Origin: Climacium dendroides
Taxonomy: Eukaryota; Streptophyta; Bryopsida; Hypnales; Climaciaceae
NCBI GenBank assembly: GCA_950106755.1
Contig: OX467082.1
Location: 10,168,001 to 10,232,000, forward strand
Direction: 5' to 3'
Length of the DNA stretch: 64,000 nt
Below, piece after piece: positions 22,169 through 33,499 of this stretch; the stretch's first letter is position 1, and each line of letters begins with the position of its first letter. The notes beneath the pieces are model-generated. The model saw nothing but the letters and a program-made list of their open reading frames with translations, was not told the DNA's origin and did no database searches. A program made the position numbers and the translations under genes.

Positions 22169-25100
22169 ATGGAGAGTGATGATATTGGCAATGATACAAG
22201 GTCTACCAAGAGATTGTGTGCGATGGGAGGTATGTCTTGTTTATACTTGCTCTTACTATTACTATTTCTTTTCTTATTGAAATTTGAAGTACCATCATTT
22301 ACATTTTTATGAAGCTCACCTTTGTATGTGATTGCAAATATTATTTGATGCTATTTGGGTGTGATGATTTCTAAAGTAGATTGATCATTGGTTGTGGTGT
22401 AGGTGAATTTGGGAACTATGATGTTTTCATAAGTCATAGAGGCCCTGATACTAAGACAGGGTTTGTGGGCTTTTTATACCAAGCTTTGAAAAGAGCTGGG
22501 TTGCATCCTTTTTTGGATTGCATATCCATTGGTAAAGGCCATGATGCTTGGAAATGCATTGACCATGCAATCCAAACAACACCTCTATCCTTGGTCATCT
22601 TTTCGGAGAGTTTTGCACAATCGGAGTGGTGTTTGAAAGAATTACATGCAATGTTGGACATTCCTTCTATGATAGTGCTACCCATCTTCTACAATGTTCA
22701 GCCATGGGAATTGAGTTATCTAGAAAAGGGTCAACTAGCTATTGGATTTGAAAAGTTGATGGAGAGGCATGATATAACTGTCACAAAAGAATGGAGGGTT
22801 GATTTGAAAAGAGCTTCCAAATTGAATGGTTGGGAGCACAAAGTAGGAGACAAAAGGTAAATATGTGGATCTTCATTATATGTTATGAAGAGTTTTTGGT
22901 TGAACTTGACATTGGCATTGTATTCAGTGGTAATGAAATTTGTTCCAATTTGTTTGTAGGTTGGAAAAGGACTTGGTGTTGGAGGTGGTTGACAAGATTT
23001 TTGAATTGGCAAATAAGCTTGTTCCCTTGGTTGTGGGTGATCATATTGTGGGCGTGAAGCAAGTTGCTAAGAACCTCATTCAAACACTCGATGAGAAGAA
23101 AGTGTTGATGTTGGGATTGTGGGGAATGGGTGGAATTGGGAAGTCCACTTTGGCTCGGGAGTTATACAACCAATTGGGGAGAAGATTTGATGCGAGTTGT
23201 TTTATAGAAGATGTAGTTGAGAAGGTGAATCAAGGTAGTGTGATGAGTGTGCAAGATCAAATGTTGAAGGCCTTATGTGAGAATGAGTCCATGCCAAATA
23301 CTATAGACAAATCGGGAAGGAAGGGTATCCTTGAGGAAAGATTATCAAAGAAACGAATTCTTGTGGTTTTGGATGATGTTCGTGACAATGATCAAATGGG
23401 TTATTTGATGTCATGTCAAATGTTGAAGGAAGGTAGCATGTGCATTGTCACTTCTCGAGATTGTCGTGTATTTGAAAAGTCAACTTCATTTCACCTTGAT
23501 GATATGGTTCACACTCATGGTGTCCAATTATTGAGTCCAGAAGATTCTCGAAGTGTCTTTGCATGTCATGCATTTGGAGGTGATAATAAAGTACTTCAAG
23601 AATTTGGAGGTCTTGTTGGAGATGTTAGTAGGGCATGTGGTGGTGTTCCCTTAGTGTTGATGGTTATTGGATCTTGTTTGAGGGGTGAGAAGGATGTGGA
23701 GATTTGGGAGGACATGATGAAGAAGTTAAATGATGGCTCTATGATGGACAATGAGAAGATATTTAAATGTCTTCACATTAGCTATGATGTTCTTAACAAA
23801 GAATGTCAAGAAATGTTTTTGGACATTGCATGTGTATTATTGGGAGAATCTATGGAGTTGGCTAAATTTGTTTGGAAGTCCCAAGGTTGGTCAGCACCAT
23901 TGGGTGTTCGGACCCTTGTTGAGAAGGCCTTAATCAAAGTAGATGGAGAAGGTAACTTTTGCATGCACGACCACTTGCGAGACATGGGCCGAGCAATTTC
24001 CAAGCAAGAAAGATCAAGTATGGGCAAACGCTTATGGGGATCTGAATGCTTGGCATTGTTAAACAAGAATGAGGTATGCTTGGGAGTTATTGAACTTGAG
24101 TTTGTTTAATCATTCTCTTAGAGTATAGGTTTATAGTTTGAGTGTGGCCAATTACAATGAGAATTTGAATAGCAAAAAGGATTAGTGTTTGGGGATCTCC
24201 TAGTAGTTATGTATTAAGTCTTTTTCTAGTTTTAGTAATAAAAGCATGTAAATTCTCTTTTAGTTTACATTTCCCTTGTTTCATCCACAAAACATATAAA
24301 TGTTGAAGTTTGTCAATTTTTTTGACTATTGTGAATATTGTCCTTGCAGCCACTACCAAATTCTCTTCAAACTTTGATGCTTCCACAGGGATGGGATTTT
24401 CAAGATGATCTTTCTCTCATGAAAACCTTGCGTATATTGAAGTACATAGATAGTTCAATTTATATGTCATCACTTCCCATAAATTTGCGTTGGCTTCATT
24501 CCATGTATACATTGCTGAAAATGTTTCCAGAGGTTCCTAAAAACAATGAATTGGTGATATTGTTTTGGAAGGATTCTTTAATGGAAAGTTTGCCAGAATC
24601 TTTTGGGATGTTGAGCAAGTTGAAAGTGTTGGATCTTGCCAATTGTTGGAAGTTGAAGGAACTACCAAATTCATTTGGAGGCCTCCAAAATTTGGAAGTC
24701 TTGCATCTTTATGGAAGCGGAATCACATGCCTACCCGAATCTTTTGGAACGTTGAGCAAGGTGAAAGTGTTGGATCTTGCCAATTGTTGGAAGTTGAAGG
24801 AGTTACCAAATTTATTTGGAGGCCTCCAAAATTTGGAAGTCTTGCATCTTTATGGAAGTGGAATTAAATGCCTACCCAAATCTTTTGGAACTTTGAGCAA
24901 GGTGAAAGTGTTGAAACTTGCAAGGTGTAATAATCTTGAGGAATTACCAGATTCATTTGGAGGCCTCCAAAATTTGGAGGACTTGGATCTTGAAGGAAGT
25001 AGAATCAAATGCCTACCCAAATCTTTTGGAACGTTGAGTAAGGTGAAATTGTTGAAACTTGCAAGGTGTAATAATCTTGAGGAATTACCAGATTCATTTG

Positions 25101-28100
25101 GAGGCCTCCAAAATTTGGAGGACTTGGATCTTGAAGGAAGTGGAATTAAATGCCTATCCAAATCTTTTGGAACGTTGAGCAAGGTGAAATTGTTGAAACT
25201 TGCAAGGTGTAATAATCTTGAGGAGTTACCAGATTCATTTGGAGGCCTCCAAAATTTGGAGGACTTGGATCTTGAAGGAAGTAGAATCAAATGTCTATCC
25301 AAATCTTTTGGAACGTTGAGCAAGGTGAAATTGTTGAAACTTGCAAGGTGTAATAATCTTGAGGAGTTACCAGATTCATTTGGAGGCCTCCAAAATTTGG
25401 AAGTTTTACATCTTGAAGGAAGTGGAATCAAATGCCTACCCAAATCTTTTGAAACTTTGAGCAAGGTGAAATTGTTGAAACTTGCAATGTGTAATAATCT
25501 TGAGGAATTACCAGATTCATTTGGAGGCCTCCAAAATTTGGAGTACTTGGATCTTTGGAGAAGTGGAATCAAATATCTACCCAAATCTCTTGGAACATTG
25601 ATTAAGTTGAAAGTGTCAAACTTTATTGGTTGTAAAAGTCTTGAAGAGCTACCAATTTCTTTTGGAAGCCTCCAAAATTTGGAAGACTTGTATCTTCAAG
25701 AAAGTGGAATCAAATGTCTACCCAAATCTCTTGGAATGTTGATTAAGTTGAAAGTGTTAAACCTTGCAAGGTGTGGTTATCTTGAGGAACTACCAGATTC
25801 ACTTGGAGGTCTCCAAAATTTGGAGGCCTTGGACCTTCAAAGAAGTGGAATCAAATGTTTACCCAAATCTTTTGGAATATTAAACAAATTGAAAGTGTTG
25901 AAACTTGCAAGGTGTGCTAATCTTAAAAAGCTACCAAATTTTCTTGGAGGTCTCCAAAATTTGGAAGACTTGGATCTTCGAGAAAGTGGAATCAAATGTT
26001 TATCCAAATCTTTTGGAACAATGAGCAAGTTGAAAGTATTGAACCTTTTTGATTGTGAAAGTCTTGAGGAGCTACCAATTTCTTTTGGAAGCCTCCAAAA
26101 TTTGGAAGATTTAGATTTTAGAGGAACTAGAATCAAATGTCTACCCAAATCTTTTGCAACATTGAACAAGTTGAAAGTGTTGAAACTTACAACGTGTGGT
26201 AATCTTGGGGAACTACCAGATTCACTTGGAAACCTCCAAAATTTGGAAGTCTTGCATCTTTATAGAAGTGGAATCAAATGCCTACCCAAATCTTTGGGAA
26301 TGTTGATTAAGTTGAGAGTGTTGAACGTTCTTGGTTGTAAAAGTCTTGAGGAGCTACCATATTCACTTGGAAGCCTTCAAAATTTGGAGGTCTTGGATCT
26401 TGGAGGAAGTGGAATCAAATGTTTACCCAAATCTTTTGGATCGTTGAGCAAGTTGAAAGTATTGAACCTTTTTGATTGTGAAAGTCTTAAGGAGCTACCA
26501 ATTTCTTTTGGAAGCCTCCAAAATTTGGAAGACTTGGATCTTGGAGGAACTGGAATCAAATGTTTATCCAAATCTTTTGCAACATTGAACAAGTTGAAAG
26601 TGTTGAAACTTGCAAGGTGTCATATTCTTAAGAAGCTACCAAATTCTTTTAGAGGTCTTCAAAATTTGGAAGACTTGGATCTTCAAGAAAGTGGAATCAA
26701 ATGTTTACCCAAATATTTTGGATCGTTGAGCAAGTTGAAAGTATTGAACCTTTTTGGTTGTGAAAGTCTTGAGGAGCTACCAATTTCTTTTGGAAGCCTC
26801 CAAAATTTGGAAGACTTGGATCTTCAAGAAAGTGGAATCAAATGTTTACCCAAATCTTTTGGATCGTTGAGCAAGTTGAAAGTGTTGAACCTTCTTGGTT
26901 GTGAAAGTCTTGAGGAGCTACCAATTTCTTTTGGAAGCCTCCAAAGTTTGGAAGACTTGGATCTTCGAGAATGTGGAATTAAATGTCTACCCAAATCTTT
27001 TGGATCGTTGAACAAGTTGGAAGTGTTGAACCTTATTGGTTGTGGTAATCTTGAGGAACTTCCAGATTCACTTCGAGGTCTCCAAAATTTGGTGGCCTTG
27101 GATCTTCAAGAAAGTAGAATCAAATGTTTACCTAAATCTTTTGGATTGTTGAACAAGTTGAATGTGTTGAACCTTATTGGTTGTGGTAATCTTGAGGAAC
27201 TACCAGATTCATTTGGAGGCCTCCAAAATTTGGTGGACTTGGATCTTGGAGGAACTGGACTCAAATGTCTACCTAAATCTTTTGGATTGTTGAACAAGTT
27301 GAAAGTATTGAACCTTATTGGTTGTGGTAATCTTGAGGAACTACCAGATTCATTTGAAAGCCTCCAAAATTTGGAGGACTTAGATCTTGGAGGAACTGGA
27401 TTCAAATTTCTACCCAAATCTTTTGGAATGTTGAGCAAGTTGAAAGCATTGAACCTTACTGGTTGTAGTAATCTTAAGGATCTACCAGATTCACTTGGAA
27501 GCCTCCAAAATTTAGAAGTCTTGTATCTTTATGGAAATGGAATCAAGTACCTACCAAAATCTTTGGGAACAATGAGCAAATTGAGAATTTTGAACGTTCT
27601 TGGTTGTGAAAGTTTTGAGGAGCTACCAGATTCACTTGGAAGCCTTCAAAATTTAGAGGCCTTGGATCTTTGGAGAAGTGGAATCAAATGTCTACCCAAT
27701 TCTCTTGGAACGTTGATTAAGTTGAAAGTGTTGAACCTTATTGGTTGTAAGAGACTTGAAGAGCTACCGGTTTCACTTGGAAGCCTCCAAAATTTGGAGG
27801 CCTTGGATCTTCGAGAAAGTGGAATCAAATGTCTACCCAAATCTTTTGGAACATTGAACAAGATGAAAGTGTTGAACCTTGCAAGGTGTGGTAATCTTGA
27901 GGAACTACCAGATTCACTTGAAAGTCTCCAAAATTTGAAGGCCTTAGATCTTCAAAGAAGTGGAATCAAATGTTTACCCAAATCTTTTGGAACAATGAGC
28001 AAGTTGAAAGTATTGAACCTTCTTGGTTGTGAAAGTCTTGAGGAGCTACCAATTTCTTTTGGAAGTCTCCAAAATTTGGAAGACTTGGATCTTGGAGGAA

Positions 28101-28405
28101 GTGGAATCAAATGTCTATCCAAATCTTTTGGATCGTTGAGCAAGTTGAAATTGTTGAACCTTATTGGTTGTCGAAATCTTGAGGAACTACTAGATTCACT
28201 TGGAGGTCTCCAAAATTTGGAGTGCTTGGATCTTGGAGGAAGTGGAATCAAATGTCTATCCAAATCTTTTGTAATGTTGAACAAGTTAAAAGTGTTGAAC
28301 TTTATTGGTTGTGGTAATCTTGAGGAACTACCAGATTCACTTGGAGGCCTCCAAAATTTGGAGGACTTGGAATCAAATGTTTATCTAAATCATTTGGAAC
28401 ATTGA
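22169..28405 (+). CDS. TNL2: TIR-NB-ARC-LRR receptor with a greatly expanded LRR (about 1,894 aa)
   Basis: Exons are 22169-22229, 22403-22856, 22960-24073 and 24350-28405, all GT-AG with phases 1, 2, 0. TIR is residues about 25-165 (FISHRGPDTK; catalytic-type Glu100 in WCLKEL). NB-ARC is about 190-530: P-loop GMGGIGKST (Lys233), kinase-2 LVVLDDVRD (Asp310/311), RNBS-B TSRD (336-339), GGVPL (399-403), FLDIAC (458-463), MHD (507-509). The LRR exon starts PLPNSLQTLMLP, has the TNL-like SSLPINLRWLH segment, then 26 complete 47-aa LRR doublets and a 27th. The end (ESNVYLNHLEH) comes from a 16-base deletion that shifts frame near 28368. TNLs are usually about 1,000-1,300 aa. An in-frame alternative donor 3' of gag|gtatgc (after ELEF) would add 12 aa. 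The ATG choice rests on agreement with TNL3. Cytoplasmic or nuclear receptor; ligand unknown. Confidence 0.93.
24590..28405 (+). repeat. 141-bp tandem coding array: 27 LRR doublets
   Basis: Each 47-aa unit is a 24-aa LRR (LPKSFGTLSKLKVLKLARC..LEE) followed by a 23-aa LRR (LPDSFGGLQNLEDLDL..SGIKC). Unit n starts at 24590 + 141(n-1), and the 27th begins exactly at 28256, so 26 units passed without one indel. Variation is concentrated in the positions after the LxL beta strands. Units 3-7 share the ARC/AMC-NNLEE repeat almost base for base. Units 8, 11, 14, 16, 17 and 25 share SLEELPISFGSLQ or SLKELPISFGSLQ. Confidence 0.97.
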
Positions 28406-28530
28406 ACAAGTTGGAAGTGTTAAAACTTGCAAAGTGTGGTAATGATTAGGACCTACCAAATTCATTTGGAGTCCTCCAAAATTTGGAGGACTTGGACTTT
28501 GGAAGAACTAGAGTCAAATGCTCAATGAAA
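28406..28530 (+). pseudogene. LRR relic 3' of the TNL2 stop
   Basis: About one further LRR unit is recognisable (ttcatttggagtcctccaaa, ttggaggacttggac, ctagagtcaaatgc). Even without the 16-base deletion, the old frame would stop at the tag near 28447. The array was therefore once longer, and the present stop is acquired. Confidence 0.8.
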
Positions 28531-31500
28531 CCTTGTACCTTCATGAATTTTTTTTTGTACTATTGCATTGTGACAAACTTTGTTCCAATTAGCAATATAT
28601 ACAAACTTTGTCTACAATTGCGAGACATATGGTTACATGAGTTGATTATAAGTGAAAAGTTGTATGAATTGGTATCATTTAGCATTAGTAACCATCTTGC
28701 TCTAAGATGTTGCCAAGTACATATTTGTATCATTGATTTTACAATATTGATCATATTCCTTGGATCAATTTGACATTGATATTAGGTTGTTGCACAAATA
28801 GATATTCAAACTTCTAAACAAATTACTTTTCATCCACATTATTGTGTTAATCTAAGCTAGGTTGTCCACCTCCATTGCCCTCCCAATATAGGCCATATTC
28901 ATTATATTGAGACTTTTTGTAGTCTCATTTTTTATCTTTGACTCAAAGATAAACTGCTTTATCTCTTTATTAGTATTTTTTTATAAATAGGTAACAACAC
29001 CAACTTTTAGAATCTCATTTTAGAATCACTATTTGAACATTATTTATTTTTGTTGTCAATTATTATTTTTGTAAATGAATTTATAATATTTAGCATTCTG
29101 TCTCAAAATTTGCAAAAAGTCTCAATTTAACAAATATGGCCTTAGTATTTATTTTCCTTCTTTTTGAGGATCCATTTTAATGGAATTGTATCAATTTGAT
29201 GAAATGGAAGTTTCACACAATTGTCACTATTATCCAAAACTAATGAAGTGTTTGTGGAATAAATGTATAATGGATTGATGATGCAATGTTGTGTAATACA
29301 ACCAATGGCAATGTAGAAAATAATGGTTATAACAATACAATACTTAGGTGTCAAGTAGATTCTACCATTCTACCACTAAAAACTAAGGCATTGCTTCTCA
29401 ACAAGAACTTGGTTATCATTCTTTCTCACTCAAACTGCAATTATACATCAATCTAGTGAAGAGGTAGAGAGAGTACATTGAATCAATGATGCTCATCTTA
29501 AAGGATGAAATCAACTTTGATATCATCACAATTGTTCTTTTACATTGTAAGGCAATTGTTTAATCAAAAGTGTAGGGATTTTAGATTGTGTGACCAAACT
29601 CTTCTGAAATAGCCACACTAACTATCCATACTTTGGTGGATGTTCATTGCTTTGGATGTCACAATGAATGGGGAGTTTAGGGTTTACATGCCCAAGACTA
29701 TATTTGAACCTCTCTTTTGCCTCCCAAAGCTTCATCTCCTTCAATTGGGAAATACTCAAAGAGATGCAAAAAATAAGAACAAGCAATGATGATTGAATTT
29801 TCTAATCATTTCATCGTGCATTTCATTTGTCTTTTGATTGATGATTACATGGATGGAGAGGGAAATACTACTCATAACTATTTTGTTAATCCCCAAAAGT
29901 AATCAAAAGCCAAATTTGACATATTCCAATGTCACAAAGTGCAATAGAAAAATCATTTTGGGACAAAAAATTAATGCCAACAAGATCTATATGGGATGGA
30001 GGGAGTAATATTTTTCTAATATTTTTTTAATGCAAATACTATTCATCTTTGATGATGAACAATGGCCATTGTCCTTCAAAGAGGTTGTGAGTTCCATTGA
30101 TGGGAACTTTCACTGTAAAGCAACGTCTTTGAAGGCTCATTTTTTTCCTAATGGATGTTTTAGAATATCAATGAAAATGTCCCTTCCAATCTTTCTTTAA
30201 ACTCTATCTAAAATGTTTAATTAGAGGCTTGAAACCTCAAACAAGTTTTTGGAGATGCAATTGATCTTGATTTTTTACAATAATTTAATTCACAATTTTA
30301 TGAAAAAAAAATATTTTGAACTCCTACTAATCAAAATTTATGTATCCCACATGGGATTGTTTCACTTCTTACCACCCCACTTGTATAAAAATCTTGTCTT
30401 CTCATCTTTGAATATTTGCAATAAATGGTTTTTGAAAGTATCTGAAATAGTTACCAAATATTTTTTATTATTTTGAATTTAATGCCAAATTTTAAATTAC
30501 GTGAACTAATTTTCACTAGCTACATCCTTGGGCTACTTAAGGAACTAGGAGGAGCTTATGTGGGACAATTAAAATCTACTTATTCTTGATGGAGAAAGGA
30601 TAGAAAACCGTCTTTTCTTTAGAAGAAGTTCATTTCCTACTCCTAGTTTCCAATTCAATTATAAGATTAAAATACTGAAATTAAGACCATATTTTACTAA
30701 TTTCACTCAATTGATTAAATACTAGCCATTGGATCTTCTTGGTCATGGAATGGAACCCCAATATTTTAAAGGTGAAAAATGATACTAGTACTTGACAAAA
30801 TATCATAGTCCCTTTTCAATTCTGGCAAAAATTAATTGTTTTTTTAAAGATATAATAACTTTTTAGAACAATAATGATAATTGCCAAAAATCCTAGAAAT
30901 TGATAGCGCCAATTGTCTAAATCAATGAAAATATGTCTATTTTAGGGTTTAGGAATCCTACCAAGTTTTGCAAGAATTAAATGAATAAGTTGTTGTGGAA
31001 AAAATGTGTAATGTTAGTAAAAAAAATTCAAAGTGAAGTCCCAAGACTAACCTATGGACCATCAAGAGAATTTTTGTTAGAAACATGAAGGAATTTTTTC
31101 ATTGCCATTTAGTAGGAATAAAGGACAAAGAGGTTGTTTCATAATAAATCCATTGTCTGTCATAAACCCTCAAAGAATATGGAATAATTTGAAGATGAGA
31201 GTTTGACCACTATTGTTGAAAAGTAGTAATAGTGTTCAAAGTAGAATTTTAGACCTCATTTTAGCATAGTAAAATAACATTTTTCAGAAAACTTTGAATT
31301 AAAAAAAGCTGAAAAATAAATCTAACTTTCATCTTCAAAAATCTGTTTGTAATTATAAGCCTCTAAAAAAAAGTTATGGACAAAATTCAAAGGGAATGTT
31401 TGAAAATGTCAAAGAAAATGTTCCTTTCAACTTCTTCTTTGAAATTTGTCCATAATTTTTTTATTGGGGGCTCAAAATCTCAAAAGAGTTTTTGTAAATG

Positions 31501-31720
31501 AAAGCTAACTTTATTTCCCACATAAAATTGTTCGAAGTGTTTAAAAAAGTTATTATAAAATGCCTAAATGAGGTTTAAAATTCTAAATTGAACACAATTT
31601 CCACTATTAACATAATTATGACTATGAGCGGTTGAGCTCTTACTAATCCTAATCATTTACATATCCCACATGGGTTATTTTACATTCTACTATTCAACTT
31701 GTATAAAGAGCTTGTCTATC
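28531..31720. other. TNL2 3' flank
   Basis: 28545-29790 aligns with 4365-5630 behind TNL1. 29790-31720 has no counterpart in copy 1 and no recognisable gene; it is AT-rich with only short, unsupported frames. Confidence 0.6.
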
Positions 31721-31928
31721 CACTATAAGAAATCCATGTCTAATTAGACAGATTTTGTAAAACATTCAATGTAACAACCTATGTTTTTTATGTCAACAAT
31801 GACATCCAATACAATAGAAAGATGTCACATTCGACATCACTGTTGACATAAAAAATATAGGTTGTTACATTGGATATTCAACAAAATCTTCCTAATTAGA
31901 CATTGAAAAACACTGGTTTCTTATAGTG
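31721..31928. mobile_element. CACTA-type MITE, 208 bp
   Basis: Starts CACTATAAGAAA and ends TTTCTTATAGTG, flanked on both sides by ATC (31718-31720 and 31929-31931), the 3-bp target duplication expected for CACTA (En/Spm) elements. Long internal inverted pairing includes tgtaacaacctatg... / ...ataggttgttaca and tctaattagac / ctaattagac. No coding capacity. Absent from the matching flank of TNL1. Confidence 0.9.
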
Positions 31929-33499
31929 ATCTCAACTTCACTCTCATTTTGATAAGCTACTTTTGGTGCTAGATTTTCATGTACAACTCAACATCCTTGT
32001 AGTATGAGGAGTGGAAAAAAGTAATCATTTTTTACAACAAATAGTAGAGAAAAACAATCATATTTGCAACATTTCTTTAAAAAAATGGTAGAGCCCACTG
32101 AATGTTGCAAAATTTAACTATGTTGTGACATGAAATTTCCAATAAATATTTTTTTATTGATGAAGTGGAAATCTAAAATTTTATTAACTATTCAGCAGCT
32201 ACTATTGAATCTGATAAGGAAATATGGTATATACTATAAGCACCCATTCCCAATTAGGGAGCCATATCCAACATGAAGGATGTAGTTATTTCCAACCAAT
32301 GTTAAATCAAATTTTCAACTAAGGCTTCTAATGTTTTTTCCTGACTTTTTTAAGGTTGGGACCAATAAGGACTAATAAGGTCATGACTCATGTCCCAAAT
32401 TGCATCAACTTATATGGAAAATAGTGAGCAAAAAAGCAGTTCTTGAATGATTAGAATTAGAAGAATTTAGACATCGCTAAGAATTCAAAGCACTTTTGGG
32501 CTCTCCAAATTCATAGTAATTTCAATTTTATGAATAAAGTTTTTGAAAATTTGAAATCCCCATATTTTTTATCTTTCCTAATTTGTAAAGCATCATATTG
32601 TTCATGATCTATCTCAAAAATGCTTAATCCCTAAAGTTCCAAATGTCCTATGGGAGACCCTTGGGATTTTAGGTAGACTTGTATAATCTCAATTTTTGAC
32701 ACGATTTGTTGAATTTTTTGATAAATAAAAATCATATTAGCTTTGGGGGAATATGATTTTTATTTCAATTGATGCCTAGAAACAAAAAAGCAACTTGAGA
32801 GGCATCACAAAAAAATGTTTAATTATTAATTATTTTTCTCAAAAATTATGTTTTTGTCTACATCTAAAGCTTTGTTTCATTCTATTTGGACTAGTGATGA
32901 GAAAGTTACGGACAATATTATTTTTTGGGCAATCTAAGCATCTTCTTTGAAAAAATAGCTTACAAAATCCATTTTTTAATACAATTTTTATAATTTTTCC
33001 AAAAAAATTGTTAGGCAGGGTTACGTTTGCTTGCTAGAAAAATCTCACCGTTGGGATTATTGTGTTTCAATTCCATCTTAGAGCTATTCATTAGAGCTAA
33101 TAGTTATCCCTTCAATCTTGAACCTATTTCTCTTTAATAATATTTTAATGAGTGAAAATTAGGTGATTTTCTATTGAATTTTTTTTCTTAGAATCTCAAC
33201 TCAATTCTTCAACATAAAAAGTTAGAAAATCAAAATCAATAGTGCACAAATTCTAAGTTAAAAAGATTCAAAGCCAAAAAATCTACTCGATCAAGGTGTA
33301 AAAGAAACTTGTTTTCTTCACTTTAAATGCAAATATCTTGCAATCTAGGTGGTGAAAGTTCAAAAAAAAACTTCTTTTGCAATACAAATGGCAGTTTTGA
33401 GTTGGTTTTCAAGGAATAAAGGCCTTGGGACTTCAAGGGTGAATATGGGTGTGGTTCTACCTTTTCAATTCTAATGGGATGCTATTCGTTTCCAATTGT
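31929..33499. other. Spacer before block B'
   Basis: 31960-32330 aligns with 6015-6380. The remainder (32340-33440) contains landmarks of the ccctaaag-terminated repeats (ttaatccctaaagttcc near 32625, and a tattctatttggactagtgatgagaaag-type block near 32880 also seen near 44760 and 52240). No gene. Confidence 0.45.

Noticed and set aside
22434..22685. Minus-strand 83-codon frame opposite the TIR exon (also at 60935-61186)
   Set aside because: Shadow of a conserved coding exon. Conserved only because the TIR is.
22731..23083. Minus- and plus-strand frames across TNL2 intron 2 (also at 618-834 and 61331-61558)
   Set aside because: They overlap the splice junctions of the receptor. Conserved only because exon 3 and the short intron are.
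24850..28284. A series of long minus-strand open frames (up to 244 codons) opposite the TNL2 LRR array
   Set aside because: They repeat with the same 141-bp period and follow from the codon composition of the LRR units. They are shadows, not antisense genes.
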